Assembly: GCA_027048265.1 (NCBI GenBank)
Contig: JALTXS010000102.1
Coordinates: forward strand, 1 to 45,777
From: Desulfurococcales archaeon
GTDB lineage: Archaea; Thermoproteota; Thermoprotei_A; Sulfolobales; Fervidicoccaceae
Length of the DNA stretch: 45,777 nt
Direction: 5' to 3'
The notes beneath the pieces were generated by a model. It was not told the origin of the DNA, did no database searches, and saw nothing but the letters and a program-made list of their open reading frames with translations. Positions within the stretch are counted from its first letter, which is position 1; every line of letters starts with the position of its first letter. The translations under genes and the position numbers were made by a program. This document shows, one piece after another, positions 33,567-42,218 of this stretch.

Positions 33567-33817
33567 TGAAGATAACAGTCTGGATAGAAGTTGGTTCGAA
33601 TGATGAGAAGATTGTGGAATCCCTATACAAGTCCTTGAAGCCCGACAATAGGGGATTCCCGACAGGTATAAGGTTTAGTGAGCAGCTTCTGAGCAACAAA
33701 CTGGTATATAGCCTGGAGGCTGACGAAAACTCCTTGAAGAGCCTGAGGAACACCGTAGACGACCTCCTTGAGAGCCTGGAGACTGTGGAAAGAGTGCTGT
33801 TTAGAGAAGAAGACTAG
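33566..33817 (+). CDS. Second Pcc1-like KEOPS subunit (Pcc1 or Pcc2)
   Basis: An 83-residue protein with the Pcc1 layout: strand KITVWIEVGS, helix with VESLYKSLKPDNRG, strands FSEQLLSNKLVYSLEA and a helix LKSLRNTVDDLLESLETVERV. The LKPD motif and helix pattern are closer to textbook Pcc1 than the copy at 20249. The ATG overlaps the preceding stop (TAATG) and GGGAGGT lies upstream, so its translation is coupled to the Cdc45-like gene. Archaeal KEOPS is reported to contain a Pcc1 paralog (Pcc2) as a fifth subunit; this gene and the one at 20249 are the natural pair. Confidence 0.8.
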   Translation: MKITVWIEVGSNDEKIVESLYKSLKPDNRGFPTGIRFSEQLLSNKLVYSLEADENSLKSLRNTVDDLLESLETVERVLFREED

Positions 33818-33829
33818 GCCTCGTGGTAA

Positions 33830-33840
33830 TTATTATAAGG
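33830..33840 (+). promoter_or_regulatory. Probable promoter of rps3ae
   Basis: TTATTATAAGG, 45-55 bases before the S3Ae ATG at 33885. A start near 33861 would give a leader of about 24 bases with GTGGTAAC before the ATG. Confidence 0.5.
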
Positions 33841-33884
33841 CGCTGAGGGCCGAGTGAGGATAACGGTAAGAAGAGAGTGGTAAC

Positions 33885-34511
33885 ATGTCAAGGAGGCGCG
33901 ATGTCAGGGATAAGTGGAAGCTAAAGAGATGGTACACCATTGTGGCACCACCTGTATTTGGGGAAGCCCCTGTTGGAACGACTCCTGCTGATGATCCCAA
34001 TAAGCTCATAGGCAGAGTAATCGAGACCACCTTGTACGATATTACAGGCGACTACATGCAGGTCCACATAAAGCTAAGGTTCCAGGTGATCGAGGTAGAC
34101 GGCAACGTAGCTAAGACGAGGTTCAAGGGACACGAACTCGCGCGTGATTACATCAAAGTCTTAACGAGGAGAAAGAGCAGTAAGATACAGGGTATATTCA
34201 ACGTTGAGACAAAGGATGGCTATGGTCTCAGGGTAACTGTAATGGTTTTCACATCATATAGGTGCAAGACGAGTCAGAAGAAAGCTATTAGGAAAATCAT
34301 GAAAGAAATAGTGGAGAAGACCGCTAGAGAGCAGACCTTCGACGAGTTTATACAGTCTATGATATTTGATAAGATATCAGCGGAAATATTTGAGCAGGCT
34401 AAGAAGATATACCCCATAAGAAAGGTGGAGGTCTACAAGTCAAAGCTCTTAACGATACCCGGGCCACATGGTCCCATGAAGGCTGTTGTTCTACCGCCAA
34501 TTTCAAGGTAA
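33885..34511 (+). CDS. rps3ae: Ribosomal protein S3Ae (eS1)
   Basis: Small-subunit protein, 208 residues. RDKWKLKRWYTIVAPPVFGE at the N-terminus and FKGHELARDYIKVLTRRKSS are hallmark stretches; the C-terminus has IRKVEVYKSKLL. Own TATA box upstream and a hairpin terminator candidate downstream suggest a monocistronic unit in addition to read-through from the Cdc45-like/Pcc1-like pair. Confidence 0.97.
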   Translation: MSRRRDVRDKWKLKRWYTIVAPPVFGEAPVGTTPADDPNKLIGRVIETTLYDITGDYMQVHIKLRFQVIEVDGNVAKTRFKGHELARDYIKVLTRRKSSKIQGIFNVETKDGYGLRVTVMVFTSYRCKTSQKKAIRKIMKEIVEKTAREQTFDEFIQSMIFDKISAEIFEQAKKIYPIRKVEVYKSKLLTIPGPHGPMKAVVLPPISR

Positions 34512-34552
34512 GTATTCCATTGACCTTCCTCTTGGCCCTCCTTTTACATCAT

Positions 34553-34580
34553 AAGGTTCTTAGCAACCTTTGTCTTTCCA
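34553..34580 (+). terminator. Hairpin with T-rich tail after rps3ae
   Basis: AAGGTT (34553-34558), loop CTTAGC, AACCTT (34565-34570), then TGTCTTTCC. A perfect 6-bp stem about 40 bases after the S3Ae stop, with a T-rich tail. The remaining gap to 34709 holds no visible gene. Confidence 0.45.
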
Positions 34581-34709
34581 TGGATAGAAACTACATATAG
34601 GGCTAGGGAACCTATTCGTTCTCGTGTTTGGATAAGTACCTTGACATGGTAATGTCGTCTCCTAAGTAAGTCAATTATCACAGTACTTGACATCCTTAGG
34701 TGTATCGGC

Positions 34710-35777
34710 TTGGCTGAGGAGCTTTGCTCTTTTAACATACTGCTTACTACGGGTTTGGGTAAGGAGGAGATTGCCGCAAGTTTCGTAGAGGAAGAAAGGA
34801 ACGTAGAATCAGTCATGCCCAGGCCCCTAGGGTTTAAAGGTCTTGTCCTAGTCAGATGCTCAGAGCCTGAAAACTGCCTTGCCAGCCTTTTGAAAGGAAA
34901 TGTTTTTATCGAAAAAGGATTCGTTGTGAAGGCGTGTGTTGAAGCGGAGATTGATAAAATAACTAAAGCGTCCCTAGACATTGCTAGGAAAGTAATAGGG
35001 AAGCATAACAGTTTCGCTGTAAGGACTGTGAGGAGAGGGAGTCATGATTTTTCAAGTATTGATGTCAACGTCAATGTGGGCAGAGAGGTTCAACTCGCCA
35101 CCGGAGCCCGTGTTGACCTAGAAAACCCCGACTATACTATTCTTATCAATATCTTGGGACCCGTAGCGTTCATTTCCCTTGTAGAAAACATGCCAACTAG
35201 GCCGAAAAGGTGGAAGGAGAAGACGCCCTTCTACAAGTTTTTCAACAGAGTAATAGTAGTCCAGGAGCCCTACTTGTCCCATGATCTAGAGGCATGCTTC
35301 AAAATGGGTGAGAGAGTAGGAAGAGCTCTGCAGACCTACGAGGTCGGAGACTATTACATTGCCCTAACCAAACCGGTAGATTCACGCCAACTAGGTGAGT
35401 ACATGAGAGGCGTCACTGAAGGTATTGAATCAAGATACAGCATCCAGTTGAAAAGCTATTCCAGGAAACCCGTTAAAACCAAGGTCCGCGTATACGAGTT
35501 ACATCTTCTAATAAGGAGTTTCAGGGATAATCCCATAATTATATTCGAGCCGGAAGGAGAATATGTGGCAAAAGTTTCGGACAAACTGGCCAGGATAATC
35601 CAGAGAGGTAAACGCCCCGTGCTCGTATTCGGTGCTAGAGAAGGAGTTCCCACAGGGCTTTTCAGGTTCGCAGAACTCGTGGTAGACATCGCACCTGGAA
35701 TGACGCTTTCAACCGAACAGGCTCTTACAGCGGCGTTTGGCGTCCTAACTGTTATTCTGGGTGGGGAGCAGGCATGA
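34710..35777 (+). CDS. THUMP-domain RNA-binding protein
   Basis: A 355-residue protein with an N-terminal THUMP region (about 1-170): an opening SFNILLTTGLGKEEIAA, then IARKVIGKHNSFAVRTVRRG and the typical VNVGREVQLATGARVDLENPDYT-type strand, quoted here only in part. The C-terminal half (RVIVVQEPYLSH, GKRPVLVFGAREGVP, VDIAPGMTLSTEQALTAAFG) looks like an alpha/beta domain of SPOUT-methyltransferase type. A role in tRNA or rRNA modification is inferred. TTG 34710 has AGGTG seven bases upstream. The stop overlaps the next start (ATGA). Confidence 0.75.
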   Translation: MAEELCSFNILLTTGLGKEEIAASFVEEERNVESVMPRPLGFKGLVLVRCSEPENCLASLLKGNVFIEKGFVVKACVEAEIDKITKASLDIARKVIGKHNSFAVRTVRRGSHDFSSIDVNVNVGREVQLATGARVDLENPDYTILINILGPVAFISLVENMPTRPKRWKEKTPFYKFFNRVIVVQEPYLSHDLEACFKMGERVGRALQTYEVGDYYIALTKPVDSRQLGEYMRGVTEGIESRYSIQLKSYSRKPVKTKVRVYELHLLIRSFRDNPIIIFEPEGEYVAKVSDKLARIIQRGKRPVLVFGAREGVPTGLFRFAELVVDIAPGMTLSTEQALTAAFGVLTVILGGEQA

Positions 35778-37036
35778 ATGCTCCTAGTGCTGTTATACTG
35801 GCTGCGGGTAAGGGCGAGAGGCTTTGGCCCCTGACAAGCACTAGGCCGAAGCCCCTTCTCCCCATATTGTGCAAGCCCCTCTTACTGAATCACTTTGAGA
35901 CGCTATATAGCAAGGGAGTGAGGGAATACTTTATCGTAGTACATCACATGGAGGAGCTTATCAGGAGGGAAGTTATGAGCTTTTTCGAGGAGCGTCGTGA
36001 TGCAAATGTTACCTTTGTAAAACAAGGAGAGCCAAAGGGAACCGGTCATGCAGTTCTCAGCGTTTTCAGAGAATCAGATATTCCAGGAGACCGTGTACTT
36101 GTGGTCTACGGTGACGTCTACATCGATGTTGAAACTTATAGTAGGGTACTGGACAGTTTTCTACGAGATAGCGAGGAAGACCACGTTCTGGGGGTTCTTG
36201 TGAATGATGTTTCTAGATTTGGGGAACTTCTTGTAGATGATAATGGTAATTTGCTGGAAATAAGAGAGAAACCAGGTGTTACAAGAAGGGGTATTATAAA
36301 TGGGGGAATATATTTCGTTGAAAAGGCTCGTCTTAGGAAGGCTCTTGAGACTGTGGGGGTCTCGGAAAGAGGTGAATACGAGCTGACTGATGCCCTAAGC
36401 AAAATCTCTAAAGTAAACAATGTTAAGGTTGACGTAATTGATCATTCCAGTTGGAGCGATATTGGGACACCCTGGGACTATCTTGAGATTAATCGAAGGA
36501 TTGTTAAAGAGCGTGTTGGAAGAGTTGTTGTTGGCGCGGGTTCCCATGTGAGTGATAATAGCATCCTAGAAGGACCTGTTTATATTGACCGTGATGTAAC
36601 AATAGGCCCGTTCAACAGGATAAGAGGGCCCACTGTAATATGTAAGGGTGCCAGGATCGGTTTTTCTGTGGAAGTGAAAGCAAGCGTGATCCTGGAAAAT
36701 GCTAAAGTACCACACCTATCATACGTGGGCGACTCTGTTATAGGAGAACATGCTAACCTGGGTGCAGGGACCATTACTGCTAATCTAAGGCATGACAATG
36801 AGCCTGTTAAGACTGTCGTGAAAGGGAGGCTAGTATCCACGGGTATGAGGAAATTCGGTGCAGTAATAGGCGGATATGCCAAGACTGGTATAAACACCTC
36901 TTTGCACCCGGGGGTAAAAATTGGTGCAAGAAGCTGGATTGGAGCTGGATGCATAATAGACCGGGACGTACCCGATGATAGTGTCCTAAAGTGCAGGTGT
37001 GAGAAGACTATCACCGGTAAAAGGGATATTCGATGA
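35774..37036 (+). CDS. Bifunctional sugar-1-phosphate nucleotidyltransferase/acetyltransferase (GlmU-like)
   Basis: Two-domain enzyme, 420 residues, like the archaeal GlmU-type proteins that make UDP-GlcNAc or dTDP-sugars. The N-terminal domain (1-230) carries LAAGKGERLWPLTSTRPKP and the GDVYIDVET metal-binding region. The C-terminal part (240-405) is a left-handed beta-helix of hexapeptide repeats (IDRDVTIGPFNRIRG, VGDSVIGEHANLGAG). Exact sugar specificity is not readable. It overlaps the genes on both sides by four bases. The product probably feeds glycan or lipid-linked sugar synthesis. Confidence 0.92.
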   Translation: MNAPSAVILAAGKGERLWPLTSTRPKPLLPILCKPLLLNHFETLYSKGVREYFIVVHHMEELIRREVMSFFEERRDANVTFVKQGEPKGTGHAVLSVFRESDIPGDRVLVVYGDVYIDVETYSRVLDSFLRDSEEDHVLGVLVNDVSRFGELLVDDNGNLLEIREKPGVTRRGIINGGIYFVEKARLRKALETVGVSERGEYELTDALSKISKVNNVKVDVIDHSSWSDIGTPWDYLEINRRIVKERVGRVVVGAGSHVSDNSILEGPVYIDRDVTIGPFNRIRGPTVICKGARIGFSVEVKASVILENAKVPHLSYVGDSVIGEHANLGAGTITANLRHDNEPVKTVVKGRLVSTGMRKFGAVIGGYAKTGINTSLHPGVKIGARSWIGAGCIIDRDVPDDSVLKCRCEKTITGKRDIR

Positions 37037-38493
37037 AGAGAGTCATCCTAGCCAAACGCAGACTTATTGAAGAGAATGTCGTCCTGAAGAAAAAATACGA
37101 CATATCGATAGGCCTAGTGTATCCCTCAAGTTACCAGGCGAGCCTATCTAGCTTGGGATACCAAGTTCTTTACTACATGCTGAACGATTACCCAGAGGTT
37201 TTCGCGCAAAGGGTCGTAAGTATAGGCCAGGGGCCAGCCCAATCAATAGAGACTGGGGCTCCCTTGAAAAAACTCGATATCCTCATGATAAGCGCTTCAC
37301 ATGAGCTGGATTATCCTACTATTGTTAATATTCTCAGGTTTTCAGGCGTACCATTTCTAAGAGAGAAGAGAGAGGTGTCTGAACCACTGATAATAGTTGG
37401 TGGTGTCGCAGTAACCGGGGACCCAAGGCCCCTTTACCATATCGCTGATGCTGTTTTCAGGGGAGAGGTAGAGGACATGATCCCCGAGTTCATAGATAAG
37501 CTCCCTTACCTCACGCGTTCGCGGAAAAAGACCTTTCTCGAAGAGCTTGCTAATATTGAGGGCTTCTGGGTTCCAGGCATAAAAGAGAGAGCCCTCATAA
37601 GGATAACACGGGACCTTGAAAAGGCATTCCACCCTATTAAGCAGATACAGAATCCTAAGACCGAGCCGGTGTTCGGGCGTGCACTTATGGTAGAGCCTTC
37701 TAGGGGGTGTGCTCGGGGCTGTGCTTTTTGCATGGAGGCCGCTATCACAAGGGTGAGGAGGGAGAGGAGCTTCCAAACGCTCAAACGCATAATAGAGGAG
37801 GGCCTTGAGGTCAACAGGTTATCACGAGTAGCCTTCTACACACTAAGCTTCTTTGACTCTCCCTTGGGTGAAAGGCTTCTAAAATTCTTATCAGACGAGG
37901 GTATAGCTGCCAGCATTCCAAGCGTGAGAGCTGATGCACTTGACCGTGAAAGAATAGAACTTGTTAAACAAGTGGGTCAGAGGACTATTACAATAGCGCC
38001 TGAGACTCCAGTATTTGGGCTACAGCGTGTGCTTAGAAAACATATTCAAAACGAAAAGGTATTGGAAGTAGCATCACATGTTGCTGAGCTTGGCATGGGG
38101 GTGAAACTGTATTACATGGTTGGGATACCGGGCGAATCCCAGGATGACTTGCTCAAGATAGTAGACCAGGTAAAGCGGGTGAAGGAAATAATAGGTGACA
38201 GGCGGAGGGTTAAGGTGAGCGTTAATCCCTTTATCCCCAAGCCCGAGACGCTTTTGCATTCGGCAAAGATGGAGGAAAGGCGTGTTCTTAAGAAAAAACT
38301 GTATCTGCTGAAACACGAGCTCGGCAAATATGCGGGTAGGGTTGACATATACCCTGTAAACCTCGCCTATTTTCAATACGAGGTCCATAGTAGGGGTAAG
38401 GACGCATTAGACCTTATACTCAAACATGCAGAGAAGGCTGCCCATAGCTTTGTGTTGAGAGGCTCTGGAGGAGGTGTCGAGGAGCTTGGCTAA
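37033..38493 (+). CDS. Radical SAM protein with N-terminal B12-binding-like domain
   Basis: 486-residue radical SAM enzyme of the COG1032 type. Cluster ligands Cys226-Cys230-Cys233 lie in SRGCARGCAFCM (CxxxCxxC). Residues 20-160 form a Rossmann-like domain (DISIGLVYPSSYQASL, LDILMISASHELDYP) similar to cobalamin-binding domains, but I do not see a clear DxHxxG motif, so cobalamin binding is doubtful. VKLYYMVGIPGESQDDL is a typical radical SAM barrel stretch. The substrate is unknown. It overlaps the GTPase gene by 20 bases. Confidence 0.88.
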   Translation: MKRVILAKRRLIEENVVLKKKYDISIGLVYPSSYQASLSSLGYQVLYYMLNDYPEVFAQRVVSIGQGPAQSIETGAPLKKLDILMISASHELDYPTIVNILRFSGVPFLREKREVSEPLIIVGGVAVTGDPRPLYHIADAVFRGEVEDMIPEFIDKLPYLTRSRKKTFLEELANIEGFWVPGIKERALIRITRDLEKAFHPIKQIQNPKTEPVFGRALMVEPSRGCARGCAFCMEAAITRVRRERSFQTLKRIIEEGLEVNRLSRVAFYTLSFFDSPLGERLLKFLSDEGIAASIPSVRADALDRERIELVKQVGQRTITIAPETPVFGLQRVLRKHIQNEKVLEVASHVAELGMGVKLYYMVGIPGESQDDLLKIVDQVKRVKEIIGDRRRVKVSVNPFIPKPETLLHSAKMEERRVLKKKLYLLKHELGKYAGRVDIYPVNLAYFQYEVHSRGKDALDLILKHAEKAAHSFVLRGSGGGVEELG

Positions 38494-39709
38494 CTATAAG
38501 CCCCCGCTGGTAGGCATTGTTGGAAAGACTAACGTTGGTAAATCTACTCTTTTCGCGGCACTTACCCAGGCCCAGGTAAGTATAGAGAACAGGCCCTTCA
38601 CGACAATAGAGCCGAATACTGGGGTAGCTTATGTGAGGAAAAGGTGTCCTCACGCAGAGTTCGGACTACCAAGATGCAACCCAAGGACAGGCTACTGTAT
38701 AAATGGGACTCGATTCATTCCTGTTAACATGATGGACGTGGCGGGCCTGATAAGAGGTGCTCATGAGGGCAGGGGGCTTGGAAACAAGTTTATGGATGAT
38801 ATAAGACAGGCGGACGCGTTTATACTAGTGGTAGATGCGTCAGGCTCCACAGATGAGGAAGGCAATCCCATAGACCCTGGTAGCCGAGACCCTGTTCAAG
38901 AGGCACAGGAAATCCTCGATGAAATAAAGCTATGGTTCGAAAAAATTGTCGCTAGGGATTGGGAGCGCTTTGCCCTGAGTGTAGAAACTGGTAGAAAGGA
39001 CCCCGTTGACGCAATATATAACAAGCTTTCCGGACTATCAATCAAAAGGAGGCATGTGGTTGAGGCTCTTTCCTCCGCTGGACTTGTGTCGAAAAAGCTC
39101 ACTTCCTGGACCCACGATGACCTGAGAAGGTTCTCTGATATGCTGCTCAATATATCTAAGCCCTTCATTATCGCGGCTAATAAGGCCGATATACCTTCTG
39201 CCGAAGAGGGTATACGTCGTTTGAAAGAAGCCTTCCCCGGAGTTTACGTTATACCCGTATCAGCTGCTGCAGAGCTTGCACTAAAGAAGGCCTCCAAACA
39301 GAACCTGATCAACTATATTCCCGGTTCAGGTGATTTCACAGTAAAGGAGCAGCAAAGACTTAGCGTGACACAACAAAAGGCACTTGAGTATATAAGGAAA
39401 AATGTGCTTGACAAGTGGGGTAACACGGGAGTCCAGCAAGCAGTGGAGACACTTGTATTTGACGTGCTTGGCCTAATATCAGTATATCCCGTAGAGGACC
39501 TTGGGAAACTCAGTGACTCTAAAGGAAACGTGCTACCGGACGTCTATCTGGTTCCCAAGTCCATGACTGCTAGGGATGTTGCTGGGATAATACATACGGA
39601 TTTTGCCGAGAGATTTCTATACGCTGTAGATGCGAAGAGTAAGAAGCGTATTGGGGAAGACGATTTACTCTATGATGGCATTGTTTTCAAGATAGTTTCA
39701 TCAAAATAG
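38474..39709 (+). CDS. Obg-family GTP-binding protein (YchF/Ygr210 type)
   Basis: GTPase or ATPase of the Obg superfamily, 411 residues. P-loop GKTNVGKST at residues 17-25, DVAGLIRGAHEGRGLGNKF (G3 region, DVAGL at 88-92) and ANKAD (G4). The C-terminal TGS domain (VYPVEDLGKLSD, LPKS-type MTARDVAGIIHTDFAERFLYA) is clear in part. G4 is NKAD, so GTP is expected, as in the Ygr210-like archaeal branch. Ribosome association is a family inference. GTG 38474 or TTG 38486 could be the start; both have purine-rich sequence upstream. Confidence 0.92.
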   Translation: MSRSLANYKPPLVGIVGKTNVGKSTLFAALTQAQVSIENRPFTTIEPNTGVAYVRKRCPHAEFGLPRCNPRTGYCINGTRFIPVNMMDVAGLIRGAHEGRGLGNKFMDDIRQADAFILVVDASGSTDEEGNPIDPGSRDPVQEAQEILDEIKLWFEKIVARDWERFALSVETGRKDPVDAIYNKLSGLSIKRRHVVEALSSAGLVSKKLTSWTHDDLRRFSDMLLNISKPFIIAANKADIPSAEEGIRRLKEAFPGVYVIPVSAAAELALKKASKQNLINYIPGSGDFTVKEQQRLSVTQQKALEYIRKNVLDKWGNTGVQQAVETLVFDVLGLISVYPVEDLGKLSDSKGNVLPDVYLVPKSMTARDVAGIIHTDFAERFLYAVDAKSKKRIGEDDLLYDGIVFKIVSSK

Positions 39710-39725
39710 ACTAACTGGATCCATG

Positions 39726-40877
39726 TCATTGTATTAAGAGTGTTGCGAGGAGCGCTATTAGAGAAAATGCTGCAGGAAACATGAAGATCTCAGAGCCGTA
39801 GCCTGCTTCAAGTAATAGTCCTGACAATGTGGCACCAATCCCTGTTCCAATAATGTTAACTGTCTGCTGGAGGCCCATGCTAGTCCCCCTAATGCTTTCA
39901 TCCACCCTTAGCATAATCCACGTGCTCAGCGTCATAAGCGATGCTATGCTGAACCCCAGCACAAGGGCTGTAGCGAGGAACATTTTTTCTAGAAGCCAGA
40001 GTGTCAGCGAGAGCATAGCAGAGAAGAGGGCCAAGTATGACGTTACCATTACTAGTTTTTCCCTGTAAGCATCAAGGAGCCAGCCTGCAAATAGGAAGAA
40101 TATTATGCTGAATCCAGAGGAAATCCCAATAAACTTACCCGATAAGCCAGCAGCACTTTCATGAACCAACCCCCTGTAAATCTCCAGGGCCTGAGGAAGG
40201 CCGCCTACAACGAACCCAAAGGCTAGATATAGGGAGAATATGGCCATGGCGCCAATAATGATTCTCCTTGCATGCCTTCTCAGCGTAGTTATAAGGGGAG
40301 GTTTCTCATTACCTTTCCTGGTGCTAAGCGTATTAGGTATAAAGAACGTGGCTATTATCAGGCCCATTAATAGGAAGAGGCTCAGGATTCTAAAGGCATA
40401 ATGGAACCCATACGATTCCACTAGAACGCCTCCCATAAAACTGCCTATGGCTACTGACGTTGCCACCATGACCAGGAAGAAGGATACAGACTTGCCAAGG
40501 TTACGCTCGGTGGAAACGTTTGCCACCATTGATAGACTTGCAGGGTAGACCAGGCTCCCCCCAATAGCGTGCAATATTCTATATAATGCTAACTGGAGAG
40601 GAGATGAGGCAAGGCTGTATAGGTATACGAACAAAGCATCGCCAGCAAGTCCCATCACAAGCATTTTCTTACGTCCTATACGGTCAACAAGAATACCCGC
40701 TACTATGCTCGCTGGGATGGCTACTAGGGAATAAAGTGCAGCAATAATGCCTGCCTGGGCCTCATCTGCTCCAAGCTTTCTTGCATAAGAAGCTATTATG
40801 CCTAGCATGAACGAAGTATCCATTATTGCTATAAAGCCTATTATGCCTAGCAATATAAGTGCTCTGCGCATCTTCAT
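39726..40877 (-). CDS. Major facilitator superfamily transporter
   Basis: 383-residue permease with about 12 hydrophobic helices. Motif A appears between helices 2 and 3 as GILVDRIGRKKMLV, and a matching AGWLLDAYREKLVMV lies in the second half. The substrate cannot be told; multidrug or sugar efflux-like MFS are possible. Start ATG 40877 (or 40871) is chosen because a TATA box at 40902-40911 predicts transcription beginning about four bases upstream; the long frame reaching 41090 would add 71 implausible residues. It is convergent with the GTPase gene. Confidence 0.88.
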   Translation of the reverse strand: MKMRRALILLGIIGFIAIMDTSFMLGIIASYARKLGADEAQAGIIAALYSLVAIPASIVAGILVDRIGRKKMLVMGLAGDALFVYLYSLASSPLQLALYRILHAIGGSLVYPASLSMVANVSTERNLGKSVSFFLVMVATSVAIGSFMGGVLVESYGFHYAFRILSLFLLMGLIIATFFIPNTLSTRKGNEKPPLITTLRRHARRIIIGAMAIFSLYLAFGFVVGGLPQALEIYRGLVHESAAGLSGKFIGISSGFSIIFFLFAGWLLDAYREKLVMVTSYLALFSAMLSLTLWLLEKMFLATALVLGFSIASLMTLSTWIMLRVDESIRGTSMGLQQTVNIIGTGIGATLSGLLLEAGYGSEIFMFPAAFSLIALLATLLIQ

Positions 40878-40901
40878 CCCTACGTGGCTATCTCTCGCTT
40901 G

Positions 40902-40911
40902 TTTTAATAAA
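40902..40911 (-). promoter_or_regulatory. Probable promoter of the MFS gene
   Basis: Minus-strand TTTATTAAAA centred about 30 bases from the chosen ATG, predicting a leaderless or nearly leaderless mRNA. Confidence 0.55.
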
Positions 40912-41120
40912 CTATTACACGTACTGAGAAGTATTGGAATAAACCAGGTATATGCAAAAACATACAACAACAGTTCCCAGTCACTCAATAAAATCATGCT
41001 ATAATAGCAACCAGCGAGGATTTTGGCATGTGGAGCCCTCTTCATAAAATCTTCATAAAAAACTAAATAACATCTAGTATTATCTGGCAATTAACTATTA
41101 GACGGGTTATATATTCAAGG

Positions 41121-41135
41121 GTGCATAAATTGCAC
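41121..41135. repeat. Inverted repeat next to an orphan TATA-like box
   Basis: GTGCA-TAAAT-TGCAC, five matched pairs with a five-base centre, starting about five bases after TTATATATTC. Such a position between TATA box and start site is where archaeal repressors bind. No gene is seen downstream on the plus strand within 115 bases. Confidence 0.4.
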
Positions 41136-41250
41136 ACTCTTTGACTAGCCTCAACTGGACAAAACTTGAAACAACACTGACTCTGTAATATTAGCTTTGG
41201 AACAGGCTTGCTAGTTAGCGATTATCCTTCATTACGAATATTACTACAAA

Positions 41251-41646
41251 CTATTCGTCATCATATGCATAATACTTCTTTAGATAGTATCCATCCTCAC
41301 GCTTAGGACCAAAGAACCTTGGGCCGTGTTCGTTTATTATCTCCCTGAGTTTCTCTGCATAGGACCGGTTAATTTCACCCCTCTTCTCCATGTAGTCGAT
41401 AACCTCTAGAGCTTCCTCCTTGGTAGAAGCCCGCTGTATGAAGTCAATTACTGTCGGGTTGTATCCTCTTAATGGGTCTTTTATCTTAATCCGTGTTCCT
41501 TGATCCTTGGATAGTTCCTTCCATAGGTTCGGGTATTTCTTCTTGAATTCTTCCAAGTCTATCTCCAATGTGAACAGCCCCCTCCAGACGATATCTGTGT
41601 AGGCCCGCATCTTTCCTCTCGGCTTTGGTATGCCGTGTGTTAACAT
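41251..41646 (-). CDS. Conserved archaeal protein, DUF2095-like
   Basis: 131-residue charged protein starting MLTHGIPKPRGKMRAYTDIVWRG. It has a predicted helix-rich middle (IDLEEFKKKYPNLWKELSKD) and a C-terminal Tyr-rich end (YYLKKYYAYDDE). The layout agrees with the archaeal DUF2095 family as I recall it. It lies six bases after the dephospho-CoA kinase gene, last in the S6e-to-Spt4 run. Function unknown. Confidence 0.65.
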   Translation of the reverse strand: MLTHGIPKPRGKMRAYTDIVWRGLFTLEIDLEEFKKKYPNLWKELSKDQGTRIKIKDPLRGYNPTVIDFIQRASTKEEALEVIDYMEKRGEINRSYAEKLREIINEHGPRFFGPKREDGYYLKKYYAYDDE

Positions 41647-41652
41647 TATTAC

Positions 41653-42213
41653 TTACTTCTCTTTATGCTTCTCTTTATGTATTGGAATGTTAGCTTCCAT
41701 CGCTTGGGTCACCGCCTCTGCTAGTGCTCGTGATGTAGGGTTGGTCCTTATAACAACTACTCCCATGTTGGGCTGTCCGTACAGGACATTGAAGTCTATG
41801 TGCGCAGATAATGTGAGGAGAATGGGGAGTACTAGCAGATCCTCTTCTCCGTAAACTTTTAACAATGTCTTAATGTTAGGAAAGCCTGGTAGGATCTCTG
41901 ATAGAATTGCCCTGATTTCCCATATGTTTATAGTACCGGGGAGGTTAGTCGCTTCTTTTGTTTCGTCAAACAACTCATCTATTCCGCTTAGTTTTCCAGA
42001 TTCTATTGTACGTTGTGTTTTCCCATCTATTACTGCCAGTGAGGGGGCCTTCCCTAGGTTTTTTATGTAGTCTCTTGTAACAATATCCCCAACTGTAACA
42101 GTTGGCTTTTTACTTAGTATGTGCGAGTGATTCTTCCAAAGCGAGTCGCCTTGATAAAGGATACCTATGGGTTTCGAGAGGATTTGACGCGCCCATGTAG
42201 GTAGCCTTAACAT
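41653..42213 (-). CDS. GTP-dependent dephospho-CoA kinase (DUF359 family)
   Basis: Catalyses the last step of coenzyme A synthesis in archaea, using GTP. Family motifs VGDIVTRDYIKNLGKAPSLA and VIDGKTQR are clear, and the C-terminal half contains YGEEDLLVLPILL and VLYGQPNMGVVVI. Length 186. The ATG at 42213 lies five bases after the spt4 stop, an arrangement (spt4 then DUF359) common in archaea. Confidence 0.92.
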   Translation of the reverse strand: MLRLPTWARQILSKPIGILYQGDSLWKNHSHILSKKPTVTVGDIVTRDYIKNLGKAPSLAVIDGKTQRTIESGKLSGIDELFDETKEATNLPGTINIWEIRAILSEILPGFPNIKTLLKVYGEEDLLVLPILLTLSAHIDFNVLYGQPNMGVVVIRTNPTSRALAEAVTQAMEANIPIHKEKHKEK

Positions 42214-42218
42214 TTTGG

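Larger units (their letters stand above)
40878..41250. other. 373-base gene-free region between the MFS gene and the DUF2095-like gene
   Basis: Contains the MFS promoter at its left end and a plus-strand TATA-like TTATATATTC at about 41107-41116 followed by the inverted repeat at 41121-41135. No frame with coding character, no tRNA, no C/D boxes. The part 41136-41250 holds nothing recognisable. Confidence 0.4.

Noticed and set aside
28580..33610. GGTTCGAA-type sequences as tRNA T-arms
   Set aside because: Occurrences (near 28581, 28301, 30970, 33594) lie inside clear protein genes and no cloverleaf surrounds them.
34544..34981. Minus-strand open frame opposite the THUMP gene
   Set aside because: Low-complexity Ser/Leu-rich translation without motifs, overlapping a well supported gene and a terminator hairpin.
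40878..41090. 71-residue N-terminal extension of the MFS transporter
   Set aside because: It contains the likely TATA box, lacks a ribosome-binding site, and MFS helix 1 starts at Met72 or later.
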